Positions 1 to 8,731 of a stretch of DNA of 64,000 nt are shown one piece after another. Origin of the DNA: Bradyrhizobium japonicum USDA 6. Lineage in GTDB: Bacteria > Pseudomonadota > Alphaproteobacteria > Rhizobiales > Xanthobacteraceae. The number at the start of each line of letters is the position of its first letter. Position 1 is the stretch's first letter. The notes under the pieces are model-generated. The model saw nothing but the letters and a program-made list of their open reading frames with translations. It searched no databases and was not told the origin of the DNA. The DNA lies in NCBI RefSeq assembly GCF_000284375.1, contig NC_017249.1:1302001-1366000 (forward strand), in the 5' to 3' direction. Both the position numbers and the translations under genes were made by a program.

Positions 1-23
1 CCAGGGGAGGGTAAGATGGAGCA

Positions 24-392
24 TCACTTCCGCGCCGCCACGGCCGCGAGCGTCACGGCCAGCCAGCTCAGGATCATCACCGTCCCACCCGTCGGCGCGG
101 CATACGGAAACAGCGAGTGCCCCGCATATTGCCGCAAGGTGAGATCGCCCGCGAACAGCGCGGCGCCGATCAGGAAGCCGAACGCCGCGACGAGGCCAAT
201 TCCGCCGTGCAGAAGGCCGCGCGCGAGCAGGGCGACGCCTGCGAGTATGGCAGTTGCATGAAACAGCAGCATGGCGCTGGCGGAGGCGAGCCGGCTGGCG
301 TCGGCGCCGTGGGCGGAGGCGGCGGCCAGTGCGACGCCAGCGGCGCCCATCAAACCGGCAAGCCCAATCAGCAGGCGGAACGCGAGCGTCAC
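24..392 (-). CDS. DUF423 family small integral membrane protein
   Basis: This 122-residue protein is almost entirely hydrophobic, with about four predicted membrane segments and short charged loops. The Gly/Ala-rich N-terminal helix, the HG(A)xA-like stretch near residues 27-30 and the 'LFAGDLTLR' segment near residue 100 are typical of DUF423 (YgdD-like) inner-membrane proteins, whose function is not established. Its start codon overlaps the end of engB by 4 bases, so the two are probably translationally coupled and co-transcribed. In many alphaproteobacteria argB follows engB, so the DUF423 gene in this place is a local variation. Family assignment is by pattern recognition only. Confidence 0.85.
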   Translation of the reverse strand: MTLAFRLLIGLAGLMGAAGVALAAASAHGADASRLASASAMLLFHATAILAGVALLARGLLHGGIGLVAAFGFLIGAALFAGDLTLRQYAGHSLFPYAAPTGGTVMILSWLAVTLAAVAARK

Positions 393-1042
393 GAGGTTCG
401 CTCTTCCAGCAGCTTCGCCATCGCGGCGCGCAGTTCAGCCATGCCGGTCGAGCTTCGCGACGAAGTCGCGAGCACGTTCGGAAACGCCGCCGGATGTTTT
501 GCCAGCGCGGCCTCGGTCTCGGCGATGCGGGATTGAAGTTCGGACGCCTTCACCTGGTCGGCCTTGGTCAGCACGATCTGGTAGCTCACCGCGGAACGGT
601 CGAGCGTCCCCAGGATTTCGAGATCGACCTCCTTGAGGCCGTGCCGCGCGTCGATCAGCACGTAGACGCGCGCGAGCGAGGCGCGCCCCAGCAGGAATTT
701 GTGGATCAGCTCGGTCCAGGACGCGACTTGCGTCTTCGGCGCCTTGGCGTAGCCGTAGCCGGGCATGTCGACGAGGCGCAGGTCCTTCTTGCCGGGGACC
801 TCGAAGAAAATCAGTTCCTGGGTGCGGCCTGGCGTATGCGAGGTGCGCGCAAGCGCGTTGCGGCCGGTCAGCGCGTTGATCAGGCTGGACTTGCCGACAT
901 TGGAGCGGCCGGCAAAGGCGATCTCCAGCCCATCCATCGGCGGCAGCGTCGCAATCGAGGGCGAGGCCCAGATGAACTGCCAGTCGCGGGTGAACAGCTT
1001 TCGCCCGGTTTCGATCAGCTTCGCATCTTTGTCTTCGGTCAT
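389..1042 (-). CDS. engB: Ribosome biogenesis GTP-binding protein YihA/EngB
   Basis: This 217-residue protein is a small Ras-like GTPase that assists assembly of the 50S ribosomal subunit. The G1 P-loop GRSNVGKSS (around residues 45-53), a switch region with 'TPGRTQ', the G3 motif DMPG and the G4 motif TKAD are all present in order and at normal spacing. Length fits the family (about 200-220 residues). It lies downstream of yidC, separated by about 115 bases that hold a palindromic repeat, and overlaps the DUF423 gene at its 3' end. The conserved rpmH-rnpA-yidC-engB order supports the call. Confidence 0.96.
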   Translation of the reverse strand: MTEDKDAKLIETGRKLFTRDWQFIWASPSIATLPPMDGLEIAFAGRSNVGKSSLINALTGRNALARTSHTPGRTQELIFFEVPGKKDLRLVDMPGYGYAKAPKTQVASWTELIHKFLLGRASLARVYVLIDARHGLKEVDLEILGTLDRSAVSYQIVLTKADQVKASELQSRIAETEAALAKHPAAFPNVLATSSRSSTGMAELRAAMAKLLEERTS

Positions 1043-1067
1043 GCGAAGGCCTTCAGTTGTTTACCTT

Positions 1068-1154
1068 CGTCATTGCGAGCGAAGCGAAGCAATCCAGAAA
1101 TGCATCCGCGGAGGCACTCTGGATTGCTTCGTCGCTTCGCTCCTCGCAATGACG
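1068..1154. repeat. Palindromic intergenic repeat element between engB and yidC
   Basis: An 87-base imperfect palindrome runs from CGTCATTGCGAGCG at the left to CGCTCCTCGCAATGACG at the right. Inner arms GAAGCAATCCA and TGGATTGCTTC flank a short centre. It fills the gap between yidC and engB and codes for nothing convincing on either strand. Transcribed from the minus strand it would form a long hairpin inside the yidC-engB mRNA. Elements of this type are common between genes in Bradyrhizobium genomes, which is recollection rather than a search result. Confidence 0.8.
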
Positions 1155-1159
1155 GAGAG

Positions 1160-3004
1160 CTACGTCGCCTTCTTCGCGAACGTCGCCTTGAGATTGTCGA
1201 ACAGCTCCACCTTCACACCGTTGCGGCGCATGATGAAGCTCTGCTGGAGCACCGAGAGCGTGTTGTTCCAGGCCCAGTAGATCACGAGGCCCGCCGGGAA
1301 GCCCGCCAGCATGAAGGTGAAGATCAACGGCATCCAGTTGAAGATCAGCTGCTGGGTCGGATCCGGAGGCGTCGGGTTCAGCTTCATCTGGAACCACATC
1401 GTGATGCCCATGATGATCGGCCAGATGCCGAGCGCGAGGTAGTGGCCGAACACCGGAATCGTCGTCGGATCGAACGGGATCAGGCCGAACAAGGTGAACA
1501 AATTGGTCGGGTCCGGCGCGGAGAGGTCCTTGATCCAGCCGTAGAACGGCGCGTGCCGCATCTCGATGGTGACGAACAGCACCTTGTAGAGCGAGAAGAA
1601 CACGGGAATCTGGATCACCACGGGAAGGCAGCCGGCGACCGGATTGATCTTCTCCTTGCGGTAGATCTCCATCATCTCCTGCTGCTGCTTCACCTTGTCG
1701 TCGGGAAAGCGCTCCTTCAGCGCCTGAAGCTGCGGCTGGATCGACTTCATCTTCGCCATCGAGGCGTAGGACTTGTTGGCCAGCGGGAAGAACAGCAGCT
1801 TGACGATCACGGTGACGAGCAGGATCGAGATGCCGAAATTGCCGAAGAAGCGGTAGAAGAAGTCGAGGCCGAGGAACATCGGCTTGGTGATGAAGTAGAA
1901 CCAGCCCCAGTCGATCAGCAGATCGAAATGGTTGAGGCCGAGCTCCTTGTTGTAGCCGCCGAGGCCGGCGAACGGGAACACGCCGACGACGCCGGCTTCC
2001 TTGGCGCCGGCGAACAGCCGCGCATTCGCCGTCGCGGTGCCGCCGATTGCGACGGTGACGGGATCGAGCAGATAGTCGGTCTGGTAGGTGTGGACGTTGC
2101 CGACGGGGTTCGACGAGAAGCGTGCCTGCAGCTGCGCACTGGTGTCGGGCAGCAGTGCCGAAGCCCAGTACTTGTCGGTGATGCCGAGCCAGCCATTGGT
2201 GGCCTTGAAGTTCACCGCCTTGGCTTCGTCGATCTTCTTGTAGGCGTATTCCTGCAAGCCATCGAGATAGCCGATCAGGCCTTCATGCAGGATGTAGTAG
2301 CCGGAGACCTGCGGCGTGCCGTGGCGCGAGATCAGCGCGAACGGGTAGAGTGTGACCGGCGCGTTGCCGACATTGCTCACCTCGTCCTTGAGCGTGAAGA
2401 GATAATGGTCGTCGACCGCGATGGTGCGGCGGAAGGTGAGGCCCTCGCCATTGTCCCACTTCAGCACCACCGGCGTCGTCGGCGTCAGGCTGCCGCTGCC
2501 GTCCTGCTGCCAGAGGGTCTGGGCGTCCGGCAGCTTGGCCGTCACGCCCGTCGCCGGCACCCAGCCGAACTCGGCGTAGTAGGGCTCCGCCGTGCCCGAG
2601 GGCGAATAGAGGATGATCGGCGGCGACTTCGGGTCGACCGTTTCGCGGTATTGCACCAGCGCGATGTCGTCGATGCGGCCGCCCTTCAGCGAGATGCTGC
2701 CGGCAATTCGCGGCGTGTCGATCTTCACGCGCGGGCTGGCTGCGATCGCGCTTTCGCGGGAAACGACCGGCTGGGCCTGGTTCGCGGCCGGCGTTGACGG
2801 CTGGGCCGCGCTGCCGGGCTGCGGCGCGGCGCCCGGCGTTGCGGAGGCCGTCGGCTGCGGCGTGTTCTTCTGGAGCTCGGCCTGCGCCTGCTGCTGGGCG
2901 CGCTGCTTCTCCATCGCCGGCACGTTGTAGAAATACTGCCAGGCGATCAGCACCAGGCCGGAGAGAATGACGGCGAGGATGGTATTGCGATTGTCGGTCA
3001 TCAC
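1160..3004 (-). CDS. yidC: Membrane protein insertase YidC
   Basis: This 614-residue protein inserts and folds inner-membrane proteins, alone or with SecYEG. It begins with a signal-anchor helix (about residues 6-24), then a Pro/Ala/Gln-rich linker (35-80), a large periplasmic beta domain (to about 360) and a C-terminal Oxa1-type core of five membrane helices. The cytoplasmic helical hairpin between the first two core helices includes 'ANKSYASMAKMKSIQPQLQ' and 'ERFPDDKVKQQQ', typical of YidC. The C-terminal tail is lysine-rich, as in ribosome-interacting homologues. It starts 13 bases after rnpA, and no yidD lies between. Length and domain order are normal for a Gram-negative YidC. Confidence 0.97.
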   Translation of the reverse strand: MMTDNRNTILAVILSGLVLIAWQYFYNVPAMEKQRAQQQAQAELQKNTPQPTASATPGAAPQPGSAAQPSTPAANQAQPVVSRESAIAASPRVKIDTPRIAGSISLKGGRIDDIALVQYRETVDPKSPPIILYSPSGTAEPYYAEFGWVPATGVTAKLPDAQTLWQQDGSGSLTPTTPVVLKWDNGEGLTFRRTIAVDDHYLFTLKDEVSNVGNAPVTLYPFALISRHGTPQVSGYYILHEGLIGYLDGLQEYAYKKIDEAKAVNFKATNGWLGITDKYWASALLPDTSAQLQARFSSNPVGNVHTYQTDYLLDPVTVAIGGTATANARLFAGAKEAGVVGVFPFAGLGGYNKELGLNHFDLLIDWGWFYFITKPMFLGLDFFYRFFGNFGISILLVTVIVKLLFFPLANKSYASMAKMKSIQPQLQALKERFPDDKVKQQQEMMEIYRKEKINPVAGCLPVVIQIPVFFSLYKVLFVTIEMRHAPFYGWIKDLSAPDPTNLFTLFGLIPFDPTTIPVFGHYLALGIWPIIMGITMWFQMKLNPTPPDPTQQLIFNWMPLIFTFMLAGFPAGLVIYWAWNNTLSVLQQSFIMRRNGVKVELFDNLKATFAKKAT

Positions 3005-3017
3005 TATTGTCTCGTCA

Positions 3018-3419
3018 TCAATCCGGTTTGCGGCTGGTCGCAGGAGCGGGGCCGGGCCTTGAGCCGTCGGTTCTTGAGCCGCGTCCCTTGTGCGTATGCC
3101 GCGCAGGCTTCGTGAACGCTATGCGCAGGTCGTCGAGCATGGTGGCGAAGTCGCGCGAGAGCGCGTCCCTTCGGCCAACCAGTACATAATCATGATGGGG
3201 CTGCATCGACACCGGATCGAGCCGCTTCACCAATTCGCGAAGCCGGCGCCGGATTCGATTGCGCTCGGGGGCGTTGCCGTTCTTTTTGGTAACGGTGAAG
3301 CCGATCCGGATCGGGCCGCTGTCGTCGCGGCGGCGGCTTTGCAGGACGAACGCGGGACTATTCGCCCGCGCGCCATTGGCAACGGCGAGGAAATCCGCTC
3401 GCTGCCTCAGCCGATCCAT
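3018..3419 (-). CDS. rnpA: Ribonuclease P protein component
   Basis: This 133-residue basic protein is the protein subunit of RNase P, which matures the 5' ends of tRNAs. The signature ERNRIRRRLREL helix (about residues 53-64) carries the conserved RNR motif for RNA binding. The N-terminal 'RLRQRADFLAV' and 'GFTVTKKNGNAPERN' strands are also typical. The C-terminal 25 residues are a low-complexity Arg/Gly/Ser/Pro tail longer than in Escherichia coli. It lies between rpmH (29 bases upstream) and yidC (13 bases downstream) and is very likely co-transcribed with both. Confidence 0.95.
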   Translation of the reverse strand: MDRLRQRADFLAVANGARANSPAFVLQSRRRDDSGPIRIGFTVTKKNGNAPERNRIRRRLRELVKRLDPVSMQPHHDYVLVGRRDALSRDFATMLDDLRIAFTKPARHTHKGRGSRTDGSRPGPAPATSRKPD

Positions 3420-3447
3420 GATGAAATCCCAAAAATGGGGGTCCGGC

Positions 3448-3582
3448 TCAGGCGCTCAGACGCTTGCGGCCGCGGGCGCGGCGGGCGGCGAGAACCTTGC
3501 GGCCGCCGGCAGTGGCGAGGCGGGCACGGAAGCCGTGACGGCGCTTGCGCACCAGTTTGCTGGGTTGATAAGTCCGCTTCAC
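3448..3582 (-). CDS. rpmH: 50S ribosomal protein L34
   Basis: This 44-residue, highly basic protein begins [18 protein letters not shown] and ends with the usual Arg/Lys-rich tail. It uses a GTG start at 3582, with GGAG about 8 bases upstream. A longer frame reaching back to 3714 has no similarity to L34 in its first half and is rejected. rpmH heads the rpmH-rnpA-yidC-engB cluster, the near-universal bacterial arrangement, and a strong promoter lies about 140 bases upstream. Confidence 0.96.
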   Translation of the reverse strand: MKRTYQPSKLVRKRRHGFRARLATAGGRKVLAARRARGRKRLSA

Positions 3583-3723
3583 GGGTTTTTCTCCGCTGAC
3601 CGGGCAATTTGCCTGTAGAATTGATGATAAAGTCCGGAAGATGCGGCCCAAAATGGGCCCTTTTCGGCCCCAAGAGAGCCGCTCCCGGCGTGCGCACCGG
3701 GTCATCGCGGACAATTTGCGCGG

Positions 3724-3752
3724 CTTATAAGGGAGCGTCTTCTTTTCGTCAA
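3724..3752 (-). promoter_or_regulatory. Sigma70-type promoter of the rpmH-rnpA-yidC cluster
   Basis: Read on the minus strand, TTGACG (3747-3752) and TATAAG (3724-3729) are separated by exactly 17 bases, which is very close to the housekeeping consensus. Transcription would begin near 3717, giving a leader of about 135 bases before the GTG of rpmH. The rest of the 3583-3944 gap shows only a weak GGGTT/AACCC stem at 3797-3809. Confidence 0.7.
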
Positions 3753-3944
3753 CGTCGCAAGACCGCGCTGTTCCGGTGAATATCGCTGTTTGTGCGGGGT
3801 TTTTAACCCAAGAGGTAGCGACTCGCGATATCCGAGCTTACATCCCACCTTGAGAGATTAGCGATCCGTAATTTGACCGGCCCCCGGCCGGGTCGCATCT
3901 TCCATCAGCCAGGCTCTATAACAAAGCCAACAGGGGCGAATTTC

Positions 3945-5444
3945 GTGGCAGCGACAGACCTCCAGCCGGTCCATGATACGGATCAGCCGGGCCAGCCGGC
4001 GATGCGGCCGCGTGGGCCCAGCGGGCTCGGCCTGTCCGGCAAGCTGCTGCTGCTCACCGTCCCCCTCGTGATGATCGCCGCCGTCCTGCTCTATGTGCCC
4101 GCCATCGCCAACTTCTGGGTCAACCGGCTCAATGACCGCGTCGCGGCGGCCAACACCGCCGCGCTGGTGCTCGACGCCGCCCCGCTCGGCATGGTCCCCG
4201 AGTCGCTGTCGCGCGAGATCCTGAAAAGCATCAATGCGCGCGCCGTCGCCATCAAGATGGGGCAGCAGCGACGGCTGCTCGCCAGCGACAACCTTCCCAC
4301 CGCGATCGAGCATGACATCGACCTGCGCGACATGACGGTGTGGGAGGCGATCACCGGCTCGTTCCGGATGATGCTGGAGACCGGCAACCAGGCCATCCGC
4401 ATCGTCGGGCCCGGCGTCGGCAACGCCCAGTTCATCGAGATCGTGACCGATGAGCTGCCGCTGCGGCAGCAGATGTATCGCTTCTCCCGCAACGTCGTGG
4501 TGGTCGCGCTGATCATCGCGGTGCTGACCGCGGGCCTCGTCTATCTCGCGCTGCATTATCTCTTCGTGCGCCCGATGCGGCGGCTGACCGCGAGCCTGGT
4601 CGGCTTCCACGAAAACCCCGAAAGCTCGGCGCGGATCATCGTGCCGAGCCAGCGCAGCGATGAAATAGGCGTCGCCGAGCGCGAATTGTCGGACATGCAG
4701 CGCGACCTGATGTCGATGCTGCACCAGAAGAGCCGGCTCGCCGCCCTCGGCCTCGCCGTCTCCAAGATCAACCACGATCTGCGCAATCTGCTCGCGTCGG
4801 CCCAGCTTCTGTCCGATCAGCTCGCCAGCGTGCCGGATCCGCGGGTGCAGCGTTTTGCGCCGAAGCTGGTGCGCTCGCTCGAGCGCGCCATCGCCTTCTG
4901 CCAGTCGACGCTGTCCTACGGCCGCGCCCAGGAAGCGGCGCCCGACCGCCGCATGATCATGATCGAGCCCGTGGTGCTGGAGGTGCGCGAAACCGCGGGC
5001 CTCGCCAGCGATGCCTCGATCGCTTGGGTCGCCGCGATCGAGCGCGGGCTCGCGGTCGATGCCGATCCCGACCAGCTCTTCCGCGTGCTGCTCAACCTCG
5101 TCCGCAACGCCGCCCAGGCGCTGGAAAGCCATTCGTCGGGCGACGGCGGCGCGCAGCAGATCCGGATCACGGGAAAGCGCGAAGGTGCCGTCGCCATCCT
5201 GGAGGTCTCCGACACCGGCCCCGGCGTCCCCCAGAAGACCCGGGACCATCTGTTCGAGGCGTTCCAGACCTCCGGCCGCCCCGGCGGCAGCGGGCTTGGT
5301 TTGGCCATCGCCGCAGAGTTGGTCCGCGCCCATGGCGGCGAGATCCATCTGGTCGAGGGCACCATCGGCGCCACCTTCCGGATCGTCATCCCCGACCGCC
5401 CCGTGGAACTCCTCTCCATCCGCAACGAGCGTCAGAGGGCGTAG
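3945..5444 (+). CDS. Sensor histidine kinase with HAMP linker
   Basis: This membrane-bound two-component sensor kinase has about 499 residues from a GTG at 3945, which is preceded by AGGGGCGA; an in-frame start at 3873 is possible. It has one membrane helix near residues 30-55, a periplasmic domain of about 130 residues, a second helix near 183-205 and a HAMP-like segment. The phosphoacceptor motif SKINHDLRN follows (His about 277), then an N-box (LLNLVRNAAQAL), G1 (DTGPGVP) and G2 (GGSGLGLAI). It autophosphorylates and should pass phosphate to a response regulator, but none is encoded nearby. The sensed signal cannot be told. Confidence 0.88.
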   Translation: MAATDLQPVHDTDQPGQPAMRPRGPSGLGLSGKLLLLTVPLVMIAAVLLYVPAIANFWVNRLNDRVAAANTAALVLDAAPLGMVPESLSREILKSINARAVAIKMGQQRRLLASDNLPTAIEHDIDLRDMTVWEAITGSFRMMLETGNQAIRIVGPGVGNAQFIEIVTDELPLRQQMYRFSRNVVVVALIIAVLTAGLVYLALHYLFVRPMRRLTASLVGFHENPESSARIIVPSQRSDEIGVAERELSDMQRDLMSMLHQKSRLAALGLAVSKINHDLRNLLASAQLLSDQLASVPDPRVQRFAPKLVRSLERAIAFCQSTLSYGRAQEAAPDRRMIMIEPVVLEVRETAGLASDASIAWVAAIERGLAVDADPDQLFRVLLNLVRNAAQALESHSSGDGGAQQIRITGKREGAVAILEVSDTGPGVPQKTRDHLFEAFQTSGRPGGSGLGLAIAAELVRAHGGEIHLVEGTIGATFRIVIPDRPVELLSIRNERQRA

Positions 5445-5489
5445 TCGGCCAGCGGCCGAGTGAGCGACCGGGGCAATCTCGACCACTCT

Positions 5490-5611
5490 CGTCATTCCGG
5501 GATGGCCAGAAGGGCCAGGCCCGGAATCCATAACCCCTGCTGTTGGTTATGGATTCTCAGGTGCGCAATTGCGCACCATAGCTCGCGACTTAGTCGCGCC
5601 CCGGAATGACG
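5490..5611. repeat. Palindromic intergenic repeat element
   Basis: A 122-base element is bounded by CGTCATTCCGG (5490-5500) and its exact inverse CCGGAATGACG (5601-5611). Smaller inverted repeats lie inside, such as ATCCATAAC/GTTATGGAT and GGTGCGCAATTGCGCACC. It fills much of the 311-base gap between the histidine kinase and tRNA-Arg. It resembles the dispersed 'CGTCATTCCGGG' repeats of Bradyrhizobium and has no coding capacity I can support. Confidence 0.8.
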
Positions 5612-5755
5612 GTGAGAGGGGCAAATACGCGAAAATCTCCCCAATCCAGACCTTGCCAATCGAGACAAGAGCGGTTAGTCAGAGCGCTCTTTCGCACCCC
5701 TCCGGCGCTGTCCGGAGGCTGCCTGCGGGCCCAGCCCGCACTGTTCGCGAAAAAC

Positions 5756-5832
5756 GCGCCCGTAGCTCAGCTGGATAGAGCATCAGACTACGAATCTGAG
5801 GGTCGGACGTTCGAATCGTTCCGGGCGCGCCA
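5756..5832 (+). tRNA. tRNA-Arg (anticodon ACG)
   Basis: A 77-base cloverleaf can be folded. The acceptor stem GCGCCCG pairs with CGGGCGC, followed by discriminator G and an encoded CCA. The D-arm holds AGCTCAGCTGGATAGAGC and the anticodon stem TCAGA/TCTGA. The anticodon loop CTACGAA gives ACG (5790-5792), read as inosine-CG for CGN arginine codons. The T-loop is TTCGAAT. A perfect 7-base stem GCGGGC(C)/(G)CCCGC with closing T-A pairs lies just upstream at 5724-5740. The 3' end is duplicated at 8732-8749. Confidence 0.97.
5815..5832 (+). repeat. tRNA-Arg 3' end, left copy of an att-like direct repeat
   Basis: The last 18 bases of tRNA-Arg(ACG), ATCGTTCCGGGCGCGCCA, occur again in the same orientation at 8732-8749. 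Integrases of genomic islands typically recombine in the 3' part of tRNA genes and leave such a duplication. The intact tRNA side would correspond to attL. Confidence 0.6.
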
Positions 5833-6099
5833 TTTCGCTACAAAACTGGGCACTCCAAAACCTCCCATTTCCGCGCCGGACGACGTCGTCGCACGGCAGC
5901 TCACTATTCGTAATCGCGTAAGCCTGGAGCAGGTAACCGACGCCTTCCTGGCGAGGCGTAGCCGGGAGCACTTGGTCGGCCGCAGCATCATGGCACCACG
6001 GCGAAGCAGGAGTGGCCATCTTCACCGGCCGTGATGGCCCGTTTAGATTAAGGTCTCGCCAGAGACGCCTGGACATTTCGGTGAATACGGAGATGACCC

Positions 6100-6882
6100 A
6101 TGAAGCTCGCGCATGACGGCATCCAGCTGTCCTTCGACATTGCCGGCGCGGGACCGCTTCAGTTCCTGTTCGTCCATGGCCTCGGCGGGGATCGCACGCA
6201 TTTTGCGCCGCAGATGGAGTATTTCGCGCGTCAAGGTCGGGCGTTGAATGCCGAGCTGCGGGGGCATGGTGAGAGCGACAAGCCGCAACAGGCGTATTCG
6301 ATCGAAAGCTTCGCCGATGATCTCGTCTTTCTGTGCAACCGACAGCAGATCACAAGGCCGGTCATCGTGGGTCAAAGCATGGGTGGCAACATGGCGCTCG
6401 AAATCGCCGCCCGCTATCCGGACTTTCCTGCAGGCCTGGTGCTGCTCGATTCAGGGGTGCTCTTCCCTGCCTCGGCAGGGGCGGTGTTCGCCGGGTATCT
6501 GGAGGGCTTGAGGGGCGCGAATTTTGCGGACGAGGTCCGGAAAATCGTCGCGGACTCCTGTCTGCCGACCGATAGATGCCGCGCCCATGTCGAACAGACC
6601 TTTCTGGCGACGCCACAGCACGTGCTGGTGTCCACGTTTACAAGTTTGTTCCCCTGGGATGTGCATCGGGCGCGTGAATGCGCCCAGGCGTGCCGGGTCC
6701 CGGTGCTCTACATCGAAGCGGCCCATCGGCTCGCGGATCTGGATCGTTTTGCGGAGCTGTGCCCGCAGCTGGTCACGGCCAAGGCGGTCGGCTCCGGGCA
6801 TTTCCTGTCGCTGGAGGTGCCGGAGCAGATCAACCCGATGATCGACCGGTTCATCTCGCTCTACGTGCGGACACCCGGGTAA
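6100..6882 (+). CDS. Alpha/beta hydrolase
   Basis: This 260-residue protein has the classic alpha/beta-hydrolase plan. The oxyanion segment FVHGLGGD is near residue 24, the nucleophile elbow GQSMGG puts the serine at about 93, and the acid and GSGHFLSLE histidine (about 240) lie near the C-terminus. 'LRGHGESDKP' near residue 53 is typical of esterase, haloperoxidase and lactonase-like members. The start is supported by GGAG 8 bases upstream. It lies between the two copies of the tRNA-Arg 3' repeat, so it may belong to an inserted islet. The substrate cannot be inferred. Confidence 0.88.
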   Translation: MKLAHDGIQLSFDIAGAGPLQFLFVHGLGGDRTHFAPQMEYFARQGRALNAELRGHGESDKPQQAYSIESFADDLVFLCNRQQITRPVIVGQSMGGNMALEIAARYPDFPAGLVLLDSGVLFPASAGAVFAGYLEGLRGANFADEVRKIVADSCLPTDRCRAHVEQTFLATPQHVLVSTFTSLFPWDVHRARECAQACRVPVLYIEAAHRLADLDRFAELCPQLVTAKAVGSGHFLSLEVPEQINPMIDRFISLYVRTPG

Positions 6883-7043
6883 GCTTCGTCATCGGCCGTG
6901 GCGCGCCATTTCCAGTCTTTTGGCGGCGCCCCACAATCGGGCAAGGACGAAACCCTTTGCAGGCCGGGCGAAGCCGGCCGGAAACAAACCCGGCCTAACC
7001 TTGCCCGGGCTTTCCCGACCAACCCGATTCAAGGGAGGATCTC

Positions 7044-7442
7044 ATGAAAGCAGCGCTTCTGGTCCTGCCGCTTCTTGGCCAGCCCGCGATGCCGATTTCG
7101 GACCGTGTACCCGTCTTCAACGTGGAAGCTCTCTGCCGCGACGTTTCCGCGGACGACAAGGCCTCGGGGCTCTCCCTGGCGCAGGACGCCGGCGAATGCG
7201 TGCGTGATGAGACAATTGCGCAGCAACAGCTGAGCTCGACCTGGCTGACAGTTCCGGGCCCCGCGCGCGATAGTTGCGAAGGCGAGGCTGCTGCAGGGGG
7301 AATAGAAAGCTATGTCGATCTGCTCACCTGCCTGCAGATGGCAGGCTGGGCGAATCCGACTCCGCCGCCGAAGCCCCCGCTCAGGGGAGCGAGCAAGATG
7401 CGGAACGCCAAGAATGAGCTGAAGAACGAATTGAAGAATTAG
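7044..7442 (+). CDS. Small exported four-cysteine protein, function unknown
   Basis: This 132-residue protein starts at an ATG preceded by GGGAGG. A short N-terminal hydrophobic stretch (about residues 3-18) could be a signal peptide. The mature part has four cysteines, in the contexts LCRD, GECV, DSCEG and LTCLQ, suggesting two disulfides in the periplasm. The segment around 'SYVDLLTCLQMA' resembles a family of small hypothetical proteins I associate with Bradyrhizobium, from memory only. The tail is Pro-rich and then carries the duplicated motif KNELKNELKN. No function can be assigned. Confidence 0.7.
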   Translation: MKAALLVLPLLGQPAMPISDRVPVFNVEALCRDVSADDKASGLSLAQDAGECVRDETIAQQQLSSTWLTVPGPARDSCEGEAAAGGIESYVDLLTCLQMAGWANPTPPPKPPLRGASKMRNAKNELKNELKN

Positions 7443-7579
7443 CTGCGCAGGTGACACTGGGGGAGAGAAGACTGCGGAGCAGCTTCTTGGCAGGTCGCGT
7501 GTCACTGCGTGCGCGTTCGCCGGCAGCGGGGTCCTGCGAGCGATGCGACGAAGTTCCGGGCGCCGGGTGGCGGTCGCCA

Positions 7580-7999
7580 TCAATGATGGGCCGACACGCC
7601 CTTGACGCATTGGGTCAACAGATCAACGCTGGCGAATTGGCCGACATCGCCCAGGCTGATCATGCCGACCATCCGCTTGCTCTTGTTGATCACGGGCAGC
7701 CTGCGGATTTTCAGCGTCTCCATGTGATGCACGGCTTTCGCCAGATCGTCGTCTTCCCGGCAGCAATGGATGCCTTCGGTCATCACGTCCCGCGCCGTCA
7801 TGCGCGCGGCGTTGAAGTTCTTGCTCGCGAGGCCTTTGCAGACGATGTCGCGATCGGTCACCATCCCGACCAGATGGTCGTCATCGCCGATCGGAATGCA
7901 GCCGATGTCGTGCCCTTGCATCAACTTCGCGATCTCGGTGATCGGGGTGTCCGGGCTGACCCAATCGACACCCTTGTGCATCACGTCCTTGACCTTCAT
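7580..7999 (-). CDS. CBS-domain pair protein
   Basis: This 139-residue protein consists of two CBS domains and nothing else. The first has 'VSPDTPITEIAKLM', 'IGCIPIGDDDHLVGMVTDRDI' and the second 'IHCCREDDDLAKAV', 'IRRLPVINKSKRMVGMISLGDV'. Stand-alone CBS pairs bind adenosine nucleotides and act as energy or redox sensors. The start at 7999 is chosen because GGAGG lies just upstream and the N-terminus MKVKDVMHKG is typical. It sits inside the segment bounded by the tRNA-Arg repeat and reads in the same direction as the YbaK-like gene. Confidence 0.9.
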   Translation of the reverse strand: MKVKDVMHKGVDWVSPDTPITEIAKLMQGHDIGCIPIGDDDHLVGMVTDRDIVCKGLASKNFNAARMTARDVMTEGIHCCREDDDLAKAVHHMETLKIRRLPVINKSKRMVGMISLGDVGQFASVDLLTQCVKGVSAHH

Positions 8000-8128
8000 G
8001 GAGGACCTCCGTTGCGAACGCAGCCCCCGTGACGCGATCATACTACGAACCGGGCGCGACCGCACGCGCGCCGCGACGAAGGCGCAGGAAAAATCATCCC
8101 GCAAAAATCATCCCGCCGCCATGCTGCG

Positions 8129-8599
8129 TCAAGCGTGGGTGCTGAAGCGTCCATGCGGCGCATTGGCCGTCAGCCGTTCGAACTGTGCATGCGTCAGGTG
8201 AAGCAGCGTCTCATGGTCGCCGGCTTCGATATAGATCTCGGGCTGCGCGCGGATGCTGTCATCGACGATGAGATCGAGCCCGTAACACCGGCCTACCGCC
8301 GGAACGGCGCCATGCGCGCAGTCAGCGAACAGCCTGTTGATCTCGGTTTCGTTCGCCATCACGAGATCCGCGCCGAGCTTCTCCTTCAAGTCCGGCAAGT
8401 TGAGACGGTGCGATGCCGGAACGATCGCGAGCATGTAGCCGCCGTCATGGCGCAGCACGACGGCCTTGGCATAACGATCGCCCGAGACGTGGCAGGCCTG
8501 CGCCGTGCGCGCGGATGACATGGTGAAAACGTGCGGGATCTCGACATACTCGATGTTCTCGGCAGCCAGGTATCGGTGGAGCGTGGGGGCAATGGTCAT
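8129..8599 (-). CDS. YbaK/prolyl-tRNA-deacylase-associated domain protein
   Basis: This 156-residue protein matches the YbaK/ProX-like fold that removes mischarged amino acids from tRNA. Characteristic segments are 'HVFTMSSARTAQACHVSGDRYAKAVVLRHDGGYMLAIVPASHRLNL', with the conserved lysine in the AKAVV strand, and 'VGRCYGLDLIVDDS'. Which aminoacyl-tRNA it edits cannot be told, and some members act on other substrates. The ATG at 8599 is followed by a normal N-terminus. It is upstream of the CBS gene in the same direction, 129 bases apart, and inside the putative tRNA-flanked islet. Confidence 0.85.
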   Translation of the reverse strand: MTIAPTLHRYLAAENIEYVEIPHVFTMSSARTAQACHVSGDRYAKAVVLRHDGGYMLAIVPASHRLNLPDLKEKLGADLVMANETEINRLFADCAHGAVPAVGRCYGLDLIVDDSIRAQPEIYIEAGDHETLLHLTHAQFERLTANAPHGRFSTHA

Positions 8600-8731
8600 G
8601 GCATAGCCTTTCGGATGGATATGCGAGCCATCCACCGTGAGGCTGCCCCGCCGCACGATGGGCGGCCGCGTGATTGCCGGATGCCAACATAGGCCTCGCG
8701 CTCGAGAGCCGCAATCGGGTCGGGGGGGCGG

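Noticed and set aside
254..2797. An 847-codon open frame on the plus strand opposite yidC and engB
   Set aside because: Its product is Arg/His/Asp-rich low-complexity sequence caused by the GC-rich third positions of the real genes on the other strand.
3797..3809. GGGTT-TTT-AACCC stem as an intrinsic terminator
   Set aside because: The stem has only five pairs and no following U-tract in either direction.
3858..5531. A 557-codon minus-strand frame opposite the histidine kinase
   Set aside because: The product is His/Asp/Arg-rich with no family features, while the plus strand has all kinase boxes.
5783..6076. A minus-strand frame ending ARPERFERPTLRFVV that reads through tRNA-Arg
   Set aside because: This peptide ending is a well-known artefact of translating the antisense of a tRNA-Arg gene; there is no other support.
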